Of a stretch of 64,000 nucleotides of DNA, positions 1 to 8,810 are shown piece by piece (the first letter of the stretch is position 1; each line of letters opens with the position of its first letter). The notes under the pieces are model-generated. The model was not told the origin of the DNA. It saw only the letters and a list, made by a program, of their open reading frames with translations, and did not search any database. Source of the stretch: Rhizobacter sp. AJA081-3 (GTDB lineage Bacteria; Pseudomonadota; Gammaproteobacteria; Burkholderiales; Burkholderiaceae_C); the NCBI RefSeq assembly GCF_017795745.1, contig NZ_CP059067.1, forward strand, positions 1,426,001-1,490,000, in the 5' to 3' direction. A program made the position numbers and the translations under genes.

Positions 1-1
1 G

Positions 2-2434
2 GCACTTGTCGTCGGCATGCTGCTACCCGACTTCGGGACCGAATGGCCACCGACGCCGTTGTCGACGCCCGCGAGGCTGGCGTGGCTGGCTCGCGCCCAC
101 GCCTCGGCGACGCGCAGTCCAGCGGGCGACGAACTGGCGCAGTCGATCCGCGCGCTGGCGATGCAGCAACTCGGCTTTCCGGCGTCGCTGCCCGCGCCAT
201 CAGCCGCTTCGGCCAGCGACCCCGTCGTCGGCAAGCTCATGGCACTGGCGAGACTGGACCGCGTCGATCAGGCCCCGGTGCAGTCGACCCGCGAAGAACG
301 GGCGCGCAGAGTTGGCGCCATCGTGCGCGACATACCCGCCTTCGCCTCGGTGCTGGTGGGCTACCGTGGCGAGTTGCTGGATGCTTTCGGCGAGATCGAC
401 CTGTGCGAAATCGAGCTCGTGCTGCCAGGCGCGATGCCGCGCGAACGATGCCGTGCCACACCAGGGCGCTCGACAGCGCCGGCACGTTCTGCAACGCCGA
501 TCGAGCGCCTGGCCTACCAGGAGTGGCGCATCGCAGGCCCCTACCGCGACCTGTTCCGACTGTCGCAGAGCCTGGGTCGGCGCCAAGCCACAGATGCGCT
601 GATCGCGAGCCTTCCGGCCGATCTGGCGGCACACCCGTTCGTCGATCGGCAAGTGATCCGGCAATCGCAGCGCCCGACATCCAGCCCTGGCTTCGATGAC
701 GCACTCGCCGCGACGCGGCGGTCGTCGCAAAGGATCCTGTCGAATCACGTCAATCTTCAGCGCGGGGACACCTGGGCGCGGCGCTGGTCCATCTCGGAGC
801 GCCCGGTCTCGAGCAACATGAACATCGTCAACGACGATCAGGTTCGTGTATTCGCCGATGACGAGCTGCGTCTGATGTCTGTGATGAAGTTCGATCGATT
901 CGTGGACAACGGGCTGCGCAGTGAACGAAGGGTGGCCGGCGAACGGGCCTTCTTTCTCGCGCCGGACCGTGGTCAGGTGCAGTTCGCGAAGATGCAGGCC
1001 ACCATGAAGCGAACGCCGATGCCGGCCGCGTCCAAGGGGGCGCTCGGTTCCGCCCCGATCGCACGGGTTCCGAATCATCCCTTCGGTCAGTCGTTGTCCA
1101 ACCGCGGCGAATCGAACGAAGCTGCTCTGGCCGATCGCGTGGCGGCGTCTCCTCTGGATCTGGACGCACGGCTGCGACTGGCCTTGTATCGGATCAAGCG
1201 TGGTGGATCCGTGGCCGACGCCGTGATGATGATCAGTGCCCGGCCCGACGACAAGCGGCGCGACGAGCGCATCGGCGAGTCTCATGCTTGGGCGACTCCT
1301 GCACATGCCTTCTTCTTCTCCGGCGAACTCGAGGCCGCAGGCGTGTTCTACGAGAAGGTGATTCAGATCGGCACCGGCAGCGACTCCGACCTGCTGGCGC
1401 GCAGTCGACTGCCGCAGATTGCCGGACAGTGGACGCAAATGCTCGAGGCCTCGCAGCGTCGACTTCAGCGATACGACACCGAAGCCGCGCGGCGGGACGT
1501 AGCGGCGCTGATGTTCATGCGTCGAGAGCCTGCGTCGGCCTGGCAGACGCTGCTGCCGCGCATTGCTGCTAGCGATACCGTCAATCTGTGGCATGGTGCC
1601 ATGGTGGGGCACCGCATCGAGGGGGCCGACATCAAGCAGGTCGACGCCTGGATCGTCCAGAATCGGCTGGAGAAATCGCAAGTCGACCATGCCGACGCCG
1701 ATCGTCTCTATCAGCATCTGCTTTCCGTGATTGATCGCGTTCCCACCGAGGCGCAGTTGGCTCGCCTCAAGCAGCGCGGTGCCAGCGTGTACACGGGCAC
1801 GCAGCCACGGCTGGCGGCTTCTGCACTGCTGCTGCGTTCTGCCCTGACCGGTACCTCGGCGGAAGAGGCCCGCAAGGCCGTTCTGGACGTGGTGATGGAC
1901 GAAAACGGCCAGCAGAATCGGTTTCTCATGCCCGGCTTCACCTGGGTGGCATGGCAGGCCACCAACGGCCGGGAGACGCTGCTGGACGCCGTGCGGGCGC
2001 TCAACCTGGACTCCGACTTCTATGGTCTTCTGTCGAAGTCGATGCTGCTTGCCCAGGAAGCGGAAGTCGACGAATCGCTCAAGTACTTGCGCGCTGCTCG
2101 TTTCGAGTTGTCCCAGATCGGACTGGGCTCGTCCATGCTCCAGTCCAGCACGGTACCTGCACCCTATCAGTGGGCTCTGGCTGGCATTCTCATGCACAGA
2201 AAGACGGGACGTGAGGAGTACCGTCAGGAGGTGCTGCGCATGGCGCGCGCCTACCAGCGGGTGCAACCCTACTTCGGTTGGCCCTTTGCCGTCGAGGCAC
2301 TCTACGAGAAGGAACCTGAGCGGCGCCGGGCCGCGGCTTGTCGGGCGCGATTCCTCGACCGCCAATCATTCTTTCTCGGAGAGGCACGGGTGAGCGGGTT
2401 GGATGATGCGCAGTGCCGCCGCTTTCTCTGGTAG
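2..2434 (+). CDS. Large protein of unknown function, 5' end outside window
   Basis: The reading frame is open to the left edge, so the true start is probably upstream; the first ATG in the window is at 17. At least 810 residues are visible. I recognise no family. The C-terminal two thirds (from about residue 360) is helix-rich with alanine/leucine spacing like degenerate TPR repeats, and the protein ends in a short Trp-terminated tail. The first residues (ALVVGMLLPD) could be the end of a membrane segment. Codon bias is weaker than in ppk1 next door, with more A/T in third positions, which may mean more recent acquisition or low expression. The reading frame is convincing because of its length and codon pattern; the function is not known. 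Confidence 0.7.
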   Translation, partial: ALVVGMLLPDFGTEWPPTPLSTPARLAWLARAHASATRSPAGDELAQSIRALAMQQLGFPASLPAPSAASASDPVVGKLMALARLDRVDQAPVQSTREERARRVGAIVRDIPAFASVLVGYRGELLDAFGEIDLCEIELVLPGAMPRERCRATPGRSTAPARSATPIERLAYQEWRIAGPYRDLFRLSQSLGRRQATDALIASLPADLAAHPFVDRQVIRQSQRPTSSPGFDDALAATRRSSQRILSNHVNLQRGDTWARRWSISERPVSSNMNIVNDDQVRVFADDELRLMSVMKFDRFVDNGLRSERRVAGERAFFLAPDRGQVQFAKMQATMKRTPMPAASKGALGSAPIARVPNHPFGQSLSNRGESNEAALADRVAASPLDLDARLRLALYRIKRGGSVADAVMMISARPDDKRRDERIGESHAWATPAHAFFFSGELEAAGVFYEKVIQIGTGSDSDLLARSRLPQIAGQWTQMLEASQRRLQRYDTEAARRDVAALMFMRREPASAWQTLLPRIAASDTVNLWHGAMVGHRIEGADIKQVDAWIVQNRLEKSQVDHADADRLYQHLLSVIDRVPTEAQLARLKQRGASVYTGTQPRLAASALLLRSALTGTSAEEARKAVLDVVMDENGQQNRFLMPGFTWVAWQATNGRETLLDAVRALNLDSDFYGLLSKSMLLAQEAEVDESLKYLRAARFELSQIGLGSSMLQSSTVPAPYQWALAGILMHRKTGREEYRQEVLRMARAYQRVQPYFGWPFAVEALYEKEPERRRAAACRARFLDRQSFFLGEARVSGLDDAQCRRFLW

Positions 2435-2459
2435 CCCGCGAAGCCTGATTCACTGAGCC

Positions 2460-2493
2460 CTGTCACGCCACTGACTTAAAAGCTTCATAGACT
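2460..2493 (+). promoter_or_regulatory. Candidate Pho box and -10 element for ppk1
   Basis: Two 7-base units, CTGTCAC (2460-2466) and CTGACTT (2471-2477), are separated by 4 bases, the layout of a PhoB site (consensus unit CTGTCAT; matches 6/7 and 5/7). Ten bases further on is TAGACT (2488-2493), a plausible -10, and the ppk1 ATG follows after six bases. In Pho promoters the box replaces the -35 element. Phosphate control of ppk is known in other proteobacteria; here it is inferred from sequence only. Confidence 0.5.
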
Positions 2494-2499
2494 GCCCGG

Positions 2500-4596
2500 A
2501 TGAACGATCGGGCTCCCTTGCCTCACGAAGAACCCGACAGCGCGCTGCCGGCCGGCGCGCCGCCGCTGCCGCCGCTGCTCAACCGCGAGCGCGCCATGCT
2601 GGCGTTCAACCGCCGCGTGCTCGCGCAGGCCAGCCGGACCGACGTGCCGTTGCTCGAGCGGCTGCGCTACGTGTGCATCGTTTCGTCGAACATGGACGAG
2701 TTCTTCGAGGTGCGCTTCTCCGACTTCCTGGAGGCGGCGCGCACCGGGCAGCTCGGCGCCTCGCAGCGCGACCTGCAGGCGGTGGCCGCCGAGGCGCATC
2801 GCATCATCGACGACCAGTACGCCGTCTTCAACGACGAGCTGATGCCGCTGCTGCGCGAGCAGGGCATCGTCATCCTCAATCACGCCGACCGCAATGCCGC
2901 GCAGCGAGCCTGGGTCGATCGCTTCTTCCAGGGCCAGGTGCGGCCGCTGCTCGTGCCGGTGGGGCTGGACCCGTCGCACCCCTTCCCGCAGGTGGCCAAC
3001 AAGTCGCTGAACTTCATCGTGCGCCTGGGCGGCCGCGATGCCTTCGGGCGCGCCAACGGCATCGCCATCGTCAAGGTGCCGCGCGTGCTGCCGCGGGTGA
3101 TCCGGCTGCCCGACGAGCTGGCGCCGGGGCAGCAGGCCTTCGTGCTGCTGACCAGCGTGATCCGCGCGCACCTGGGCGAATTGTTCCCGGGCCGCGAAGT
3201 CGAGGCCTTCTCGCAGTTCCGCGTCACGCGCGACTCCGATCTCGAGGTCGACGAAGACGACGTGCAGAACCTGCGTCAGGCGCTGCGCACCGGATTGACC
3301 ACGCGCCACTTCGGCCAGGCGATCCGTCTCGAAGTGGTCAACTCCTGCCCCGACGAACTGTCGGAGTTCCTGCTGCAGCAGTTCGGGCTGCCCGAGCCGG
3401 CGCTGTACAAGGTCAACGGGCCGGTCAATCTGGTACGCCTGAACCAGCTGATCGACCAGGCTGACGCGTCGGCGCTGCGCTTCCCGGCGCACGAGCCGGC
3501 CTGGCCGGTGGGGCGGTTGCCGCGCGAGCGTTCGATCTTCGAGCGTCTGCGCCAGGGCGACGTGCTGCTGCACCACCCCTTCGAGTCCTTCGAGCCGGTA
3601 GTGCAGTTCCTGCGCGAGGCGGTCGACGACCCCGAAGTGCTGGCGATCAAGCAGACCATCTACCGAACCGGCAGCGAGTCGCCGCTGATGGAGGCGCTGA
3701 TCGAGGCGGCGCGCCGCGGCAAGGAGGTGATGGTGGTCGTCGAGCTGAAGGCACGCTTCGACGAGGAGGCCAACATCAACTGGGCCGACCGCCTCGAAGC
3801 GGTGGGCGCGCAGGTGGTCTACGGCATCGTCGGCTTGAAGACGCACGCCAAGCTGCTGCTGGTGACGCGCCGCGAAGGCGGGGCGATGCGCCGCTACGCG
3901 CACCTGTCGACCGGCAACTACAACCCGAAGACCGCGCGCCTGTACACCGACGTCGGCTACCTGACGGCCGATGCCGAGCTGACCGCGGATGCCGACGCCG
4001 TATTCCAGCAGCTCGCCAGCCTGGGCAAGATGCGCCCGCTGCGCGCGCTGCTGCAGGCGCCCTTCACGCTGCACCGGCGCATGAGCCAGCTCATCGAGCG
4101 CGTGGCCGAGTCGGCGCGTGCCGGCCGCCCGGCGCGCATCGTCGTCAAGGTCAACGCGCTGACCGACACCGCGCTCATCGAGAAGCTGATGCGCTGCGCG
4201 CAGGCCGGCGCCTCGATCGACCTGATCGTACGCGGCGCCTGCATGCTGCCGCCCGGGGTGCCCGGCGTGACCGAGCGGATCCGCGTGCGCTCGGTGGTCG
4301 GGCGCTTCCTCGAGCACAGCCGGGTGTTCTATTTCCGCTGGGGCGAAGCCGAGGCCGACGAGGCGCTGTACCTGTCCAGCGCCGACTGGATGGGGCGCAA
4401 CATGTTCCGCCGCATCGAGGTGGCCTGGCCCTTGCGCGAGCCGGCGCTTCGCCAGCGTGTCATCGACGAATGCCTGGTGCCCTACCTGCACGACCACCAG
4501 GATGCCTGGCGATTGCTGCCGGATGGCCGCTACGAGCGCGACGGCAGCGACGGGCCCAGTGCGCAGCAGGCGCTGCTCGCGCGGTACGGGAGCTGA
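2500..4596 (+). CDS. ppk1: Polyphosphate kinase 1
   Basis: Makes inorganic polyphosphate reversibly from the terminal phosphate of ATP. The 698-residue length is normal for PPK1. The N-terminal domain has the SSNMDEFFEVR motif. The autophosphorylated histidine is His449 in KTHAK, and the second conserved histidine is His468 in AHLSTGNYN; their 19-residue spacing matches E. coli His435/His454. The start at 2500 has no Shine-Dalgarno sequence and lies six bases after a -10-like hexamer, so the mRNA may be leaderless. sixA follows after 5 bases, and ppx lies about 6 kb downstream in the opposite direction. Confidence 0.97.
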   Translation: MNDRAPLPHEEPDSALPAGAPPLPPLLNRERAMLAFNRRVLAQASRTDVPLLERLRYVCIVSSNMDEFFEVRFSDFLEAARTGQLGASQRDLQAVAAEAHRIIDDQYAVFNDELMPLLREQGIVILNHADRNAAQRAWVDRFFQGQVRPLLVPVGLDPSHPFPQVANKSLNFIVRLGGRDAFGRANGIAIVKVPRVLPRVIRLPDELAPGQQAFVLLTSVIRAHLGELFPGREVEAFSQFRVTRDSDLEVDEDDVQNLRQALRTGLTTRHFGQAIRLEVVNSCPDELSEFLLQQFGLPEPALYKVNGPVNLVRLNQLIDQADASALRFPAHEPAWPVGRLPRERSIFERLRQGDVLLHHPFESFEPVVQFLREAVDDPEVLAIKQTIYRTGSESPLMEALIEAARRGKEVMVVVELKARFDEEANINWADRLEAVGAQVVYGIVGLKTHAKLLLVTRREGGAMRRYAHLSTGNYNPKTARLYTDVGYLTADAELTADADAVFQQLASLGKMRPLRALLQAPFTLHRRMSQLIERVAESARAGRPARIVVKVNALTDTALIEKLMRCAQAGASIDLIVRGACMLPPGVPGVTERIRVRSVVGRFLEHSRVFYFRWGEAEADEALYLSSADWMGRNMFRRIEVAWPLREPALRQRVIDECLVPYLHDHQDAWRLLPDGRYERDGSDGPSAQQALLARYGS

Positions 4597-4601
4597 GGGC
4601 G

Positions 4602-5063
4602 ATGGATCTCATCCTCTGGCGCCACGCGGAGGCCGTGCTCGAGCGCGAGGGACTGCCCGACCTTGACCGGGCCCTCACGACCAAGGGGGAACGTCAGGCC
4701 AAGCGCATGGCCGAGTGGCTCAACCACCGGCTGGCGCATTCGACCCGCGTGATCGTCAGCCCGGCGCGGCGCTGCCAGCAGACGGCCAAGGCGCTCGATC
4801 GCAGCTACAAGACGCTTGAGGCGCTGGCGCCCGAGGCGAGCCCCGAGGCGCTGTTGAAGGCGGCGCGCTGGCCCGAAGGCTCCGAGCCGGTGCTGATCGT
4901 CGGCCACCAGCCGACGCTCGGCCTGCTGGCCGCGCAGCTGCTGGCCGGCGTGGCGCAACCCTGGCCGATCCGCAAGGGCGCGGTGTGGTGGCTGCGCAGC
5001 CGCGACCGCGAGGGCACGGCGCAAGTGGTGCTTCAGGCGGTGATGGCCGCCGATCTGCTGTAG
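4602..5063 (+). CDS. sixA: SixA-type phosphohistidine phosphatase
   Basis: A 153-residue histidine phosphatase of the phosphoglycerate-mutase-like superfamily. The catalytic RHA motif lies at the N-terminus (LILWRHAEA) and the second conserved histidine is in VGHQPTLG. SixA removes phosphate from phosphohistidine on signalling or PTS-related phosphocarriers. The frame extends upstream to 4470, but the ATG at 4602 gives the typical SixA N-terminus and lies 5 bases after the ppk1 stop, so the two genes are probably co-transcribed. Linkage of ppk and sixA suggests a role in phosphate or polyphosphate signalling, but this is inference. Confidence 0.9.
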   Translation: MDLILWRHAEAVLEREGLPDLDRALTTKGERQAKRMAEWLNHRLAHSTRVIVSPARRCQQTAKALDRSYKTLEALAPEASPEALLKAARWPEGSEPVLIVGHQPTLGLLAAQLLAGVAQPWPIRKGAVWWLRSRDREGTAQVVLQAVMAADLL

Positions 5064-5145
5064 CCGCAACCGGCCCCGGGTGAGCCCGGGCTTGCGGACA
5101 CACCGCAGTGGCTCGACACTGCGCCGGCTCTCGAGGAGCTCGACC

Positions 5146-6387
5146 ATGCCGGACTTGCCCGCCACGCCGCCAGTGCCTCCTGCGGCCATCGACATGCGCT
5201 CGCCCGCCTTCCGCGATGACCCGCATCCGCTCATGCGCAGCGTGCGCGAAGCTGGTCGGGTGTCGCGCGACGTGGTCGGCATCTGGCTGCTGTGCCATCA
5301 CACCGACGTGAGCAGCGGGCTGCGCAGCACGCGCCTGAGCCGCGAGCCGTGGCGCTCGCCGGTGTACCGGCAATTGCGCCCCTTCGTTGCCGACTCCATG
5401 CTGGAGCGCATGGCCGAGCAGTGGATGCTCTTCAACGATCCGCCCAAGCACACGCGGCTGCGTCGGCTGGTCAACGGCGCCTTCAAGCCGCCGGTGATCG
5501 CCGCGCTGCGCGAGCGCATCGTTGCGGTCGCCGACGAACTGCTGGACGCGCTGCCCCGCGACGGCACGTTCGACCTCATGTCGGGCTTCGCCCAGCAGCT
5601 GCCGGTGCGCGTGATCTGCGACGTGCTGGGCCTGCCGGCGCAGGACTTCGCGAAGACGAAGCTGTGGTCGGACGCGCTGGCACTCATCGTCGAGCCGGTG
5701 GTGCGGCGCGAGCAGCGTCTGGCAGGTGCACGCGCCGCCGATGAGATGGTCGAGTACCTGCGTGGCCACATCGCCGCGCGCCGGGCCGGGCCGCCGCGAG
5801 ACGACCTGTTCGGCCTGCTGGTCTCGGCGCAGGAGGGCGAGGGCTCGCTCAGCGAGGACGAACTGCTGGGCAACCTGATCCTGCTGTTCGTGGCCGGACA
5901 CGAGACCACGACCAACCTGATCGGCAATGGCATGTTGACGCTGCTGCGCCATCCGCAGCAGCTGCTGCGCCTGCGTGCCGATCCGTCGCTGGCCGGCGGG
6001 GCGGTGGAGGAAGCCTTGCGCTACGAGGGTTCGGTGAACATGGTCTCGCGCGTCACCGTCGAGCCGTTCGCCGTGGGCGAGCTGCTCATTCCGCCAGGGG
6101 AGGTGCTGTTCTACATGCTCGGCCCGGCCAATCGCGATCCGGTGGTGTTCGAGGATCCCGAGCGCTTCGACATCGGCCGGCAGGCCAATCCTCACCTGGC
6201 CTTCGGCGCCGGCATCCACTTCTGCCTTGGCGCGCCGCTGGCGCGGCTGGAGGGCGAGATCGCGTTCACCCGCCTGCTGGCGCGCTATCCGCGCTTGGCA
6301 TTGGCCGATGCCATGCCGCGCTGGCGGCCGCTGATCAACTTGCGAGGCCTGGAGTCGTTGAATCTGGCCATTCAGGCTGCTGGGTGA
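5146..6387 (+). CDS. Cytochrome P450
   Basis: A soluble bacterial P450 monooxygenase of 413 residues with all hallmark motifs: I-helix AGHETT, the ExxR motif in EALRYEG, and the heme loop FGAGIHFCLG with Cys360 as thiolate ligand. The start at 5146 is chosen because GAGGAG lies 7 bases upstream; a longer frame from 5080 has no ribosome site and an atypical Arg/Ser-rich N-terminus. No ferredoxin or ferredoxin reductase gene is nearby, so redox partners must come from elsewhere. The substrate cannot be told. Its last 53 bases overlap the end of the convergent gene at 6335-6739. Confidence 0.95.
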   Translation: MPDLPATPPVPPAAIDMRSPAFRDDPHPLMRSVREAGRVSRDVVGIWLLCHHTDVSSGLRSTRLSREPWRSPVYRQLRPFVADSMLERMAEQWMLFNDPPKHTRLRRLVNGAFKPPVIAALRERIVAVADELLDALPRDGTFDLMSGFAQQLPVRVICDVLGLPAQDFAKTKLWSDALALIVEPVVRREQRLAGARAADEMVEYLRGHIAARRAGPPRDDLFGLLVSAQEGEGSLSEDELLGNLILLFVAGHETTTNLIGNGMLTLLRHPQQLLRLRADPSLAGGAVEEALRYEGSVNMVSRVTVEPFAVGELLIPPGEVLFYMLGPANRDPVVFEDPERFDIGRQANPHLAFGAGIHFCLGAPLARLEGEIAFTRLLARYPRLALADAMPRWRPLINLRGLESLNLAIQAAG

Positions 6388-6739
6388 GCCACTCGCGCAA
6401 GCGGCGGCCCGGCACCGCGCCCAGGGCCAGCGCGGCGGCATTGGCATGCGAGATCACACCGTCCTCGAAGGTCGACGACGCCTCGCCGATGCGGGCGCTT
6501 TCGTGAGACACCGTGCAGGCCGCGATGCCATGTGCCTGCAGCAGATCGAGCCCGGCGATGCCGGCGCGATCGCGCCCGACGCCGGCATCGTTGAACACCG
6601 CCAGACGCACCGCGGCCTCCAGCGCGAAGCGGCCGGCGCTGATTCCGCCGTGCGAGCCGCTGACCACGCAGCGCCCGGCGCCGGAGCCGATGGCCTCGGT
6701 GATGCTGTCGACCAGCAGGGGTGACGTGTCGGGAATCAT
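6335..6739 (-). CDS. Conserved hypothetical protein, GSHGG motif
   Basis: A 134-residue protein in a well-formed frame with a conserved look: a SGSHGGISAGRFALEA motif followed by VFNDAGVGRDRAGIAGLDLL and later a VSHESARIG segment. I believe similar short proteins occur in other proteobacteria, but I cannot name a function. The glycine-rich loop after a short beta strand suggests phosphate or nucleotide binding, which is a guess. The gene runs against the P450 gene and overlaps its last 53 bases. The start at 6739 has no clear Shine-Dalgarno sequence. Confidence 0.7.
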   Translation of the reverse strand: MIPDTSPLLVDSITEAIGSGAGRCVVSGSHGGISAGRFALEAAVRLAVFNDAGVGRDRAGIAGLDLLQAHGIAACTVSHESARIGEASSTFEDGVISHANAAALALGAVPGRRLREWLTQQPEWPDSTTPGLAS

Positions 6740-6784
6740 GCGGCGGGATTGATCCGGCCGAAGCCTACACGTTCACGCGGACCG

Positions 6785-6790
6785 TAGACT
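6785..6790 (+). promoter_or_regulatory. Possible -10 element of the CoA-transferase gene
   Basis: TAGACT occurs 28 bases before the ATG at 6819, between the divergent gene at 6739 and the CoA-transferase. The same hexamer is the likely -10 of ppk1. No good -35 is seen. The gene has a clear AGGAGA ribosome site at 6807-6812. Confidence 0.3.
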
Positions 6791-6818
6791 GGGCTGGCAC
6801 CGCGACAGGAGACACGCC

Positions 6819-8747
6819 ATGCACCTCAACCCGGCCAAGACCGGCGCCTCGAACCCGGCCCGCCCGAACAAGATCGTCACGGCCGCCGAAGCCGTGCGGC
6901 TGATCCACGACGGCGACACCGTGGCCACGGGCGGCTTCGTCGGCATCGGTTTCGCCGAGGGCATCGCGGTGGCGCTGGAGGAGCGCTTCCTCGCCACCGA
7001 GGCCGAGACCGGCAGCGGCTCGCCGCGTGCGCTGACGCTGGTCTATGCGGCGGGGCAGGGCGATGGCAAGGAGCGAGGGCTGAACCACTTCGGCCATGCC
7101 GGCCTCGTCAAGCGCGTGATCGGCGGCCACTGGGGCCTGGTGCCCAAGCTGCAGGCGCTCGCGGTGGCCGGCCAGATCGAGGCCTGGAACCTGCCGCAGG
7201 GCGTGATCACGCACCTGTTCCGCGACATCGCGGCGGGCAAACCGGGGACGCTCAGCCGCATCGGCCTGGGCACCTTCGTCGACCCGCGCCATGGCGGCGG
7301 CAAGATCAACGCGGCGACCACCGACGAGCTGGTGCGGCTGATGGAGATCGACGGCGAGGAGGTGCTGTTCTACAAGGCCTTCCCGATCCACGTGGGCATC
7401 ATCCGAGCCACCACCGCCGACGCCGACGGCAACCTGACCATGGAACGCGAGGCGCTCACGCTGGAAGCGCTGGCCATCGCGATGGCGGCGCACAACAGCG
7501 GCGGCGTGGTGATCGCGCAGGTCGAGCGCCTGGCCGAGCGCGGCTCGCTCAACCCTCGGCAGGTGAAGATCCCCGGCGTGCTCGTCGACTGCGTGGTGGT
7601 GGCCGAGAAGCCCGAGCATCACATGCAGACTTTCGTGACGCAGTACAGCGCCGCCTTCGCCGGCGAGATCCGCGTGCCGGTGAACACGCTGGCGCCGATG
7701 GCCATGGGCGAGCGCAAGCTGATCGCGCGGCGCGCCGCGCTCGAACTGCACCGCAATGCCGTCGTCAACCTGGGCATCGGTATGCCCGAGGGCGTGGCCG
7801 ACGTGGCGGCGGAGGAGGAGGTGATCGACCTGCTCACGCTCACCGCCGAGCCCGGCGTGATCGGCGGCATCCCGGCCAGCGGCCTGAACTTCGGCGCGGC
7901 GGTGAACACGCAGGCGATCATCGACCAGCCCAACCAGTTCGACTTCTACGATGGCGGCGGTCTCGACGTGGCGGTGCTCGGCCTCGCCCAGGCCGATGCG
8001 CAAGGCAACCTCAATGTGAGCAAGTTCGGCCCGCGCCTGGCCGGGGCCGGCGGCTTCATCAACATCAGCCAGTCGGCGCGCGAGGTGGTGTTCGTGGGCA
8101 CCTTCACGGCGGGCGACCTGCAGGTGAGGATCGAAGGCGGGCAGGTGCACATCGTCAGCGAAGGCACGCAGAAGAAGTTCGTGCGCGAGGTCGAGCACCG
8201 CACCTTCAGCGGCGAGCGTGCCCGTGCGCGCGGCCAGCGCGTGCTCTACGTCACCGAGCGCTGCGTGTTCCGCCTGGGCGAGGCGGGCGGGCTGGAGCTG
8301 ATCGAGATCGCGCCGGGCATCGACCTGGAGCGCCATATCCTGTCGCAGATGGACTTCACGCCGGCCATCAGCCCGGAGCTGCGGCTGATGGACGCCGCGC
8401 TGTTCGACGATGCGCCGATGAACCTGCGCGAGCGCATGCTGACGCTGCCGCTGGCCGAGCGCATCGAGTTCGACGAGCGCGGCCGGGTGCTGTTCATCAA
8501 CTTCGAGGGCCTGGCGGTCGACAGCGTGCAGGACATCGCCGAGATCGAGACCGAGGTGTCGCGCCGCGTGGCGCCGATCGGCGCGCGGGTGGACGTGGTC
8601 GTCAACTACGACCACTTCAGCATCCGCCCCGAGCTCATGGATGCCTACAGCGCGATGGTGCAGCGCCTGGCCGACCGACACTACGCGCGGGTGACGCGCT
8701 ACGCGGCCAGCGGTTTCCTGAAGGCGCGGCTGGAGCACCGCGGCTGA
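6819..8747 (+). CDS. Acyl-CoA:acetate/3-ketoacid CoA-transferase (YdiF/propionate CoA-transferase family), C-terminally extended
   Basis: A class I CoA-transferase that moves CoA between acyl-CoA and a free acid such as acetate, propionate or a 3-keto acid. Both halves are fused in one chain: an alpha-like half with [12 protein letters not shown] near residue 37 and a beta-like half carrying the catalytic glutamate, Glu344, in EPGVIGG. The chain is 642 residues against about 520-530 for YdiF or Pct. The extra 110-130 residues at the C-terminus, after the usual [11 protein letters not shown] segment, form a separate alpha/beta unit. The start has a good ribosome site (AGGAGA, 6 bases). It stands alone between a divergent hypothetical gene and a lipoprotein gene. 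Confidence 0.9.
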   Translation: MHLNPAKTGASNPARPNKIVTAAEAVRLIHDGDTVATGGFVGIGFAEGIAVALEERFLATEAETGSGSPRALTLVYAAGQGDGKERGLNHFGHAGLVKRVIGGHWGLVPKLQALAVAGQIEAWNLPQGVITHLFRDIAAGKPGTLSRIGLGTFVDPRHGGGKINAATTDELVRLMEIDGEEVLFYKAFPIHVGIIRATTADADGNLTMEREALTLEALAIAMAAHNSGGVVIAQVERLAERGSLNPRQVKIPGVLVDCVVVAEKPEHHMQTFVTQYSAAFAGEIRVPVNTLAPMAMGERKLIARRAALELHRNAVVNLGIGMPEGVADVAAEEEVIDLLTLTAEPGVIGGIPASGLNFGAAVNTQAIIDQPNQFDFYDGGGLDVAVLGLAQADAQGNLNVSKFGPRLAGAGGFINISQSAREVVFVGTFTAGDLQVRIEGGQVHIVSEGTQKKFVREVEHRTFSGERARARGQRVLYVTERCVFRLGEAGGLELIEIAPGIDLERHILSQMDFTPAISPELRLMDAALFDDAPMNLRERMLTLPLAERIEFDERGRVLFINFEGLAVDSVQDIAEIETEVSRRVAPIGARVDVVVNYDHFSIRPELMDAYSAMVQRLADRHYARVTRYAASGFLKARLEHRG

Positions 8748-8783
8748 GGGGTTCCGAGCGCACGCCGGTCCCTCCTCGGCCGA

Positions 8784-8789
8784 TATGAT
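8784..8789 (+). promoter_or_regulatory. Possible -10 element of the lipoprotein gene
   Basis: TATGAT (5 of 6 matches to TATAAT) lies 21 bases before the ATG at 8811, followed by a GGAGGAG ribosome site. No convincing -35 is seen at the usual distance. Confidence 0.4.
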
Positions 8790-8810
8790 GGCCCGCGGGA
8801 GGAGAACACA

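Noticed and set aside
200-2365. A 721-codon minus-strand frame opposite the first gene
   Set aside because: No ribosome site, His/Arg-rich product; the plus-strand frame is longer and continues to the window edge.
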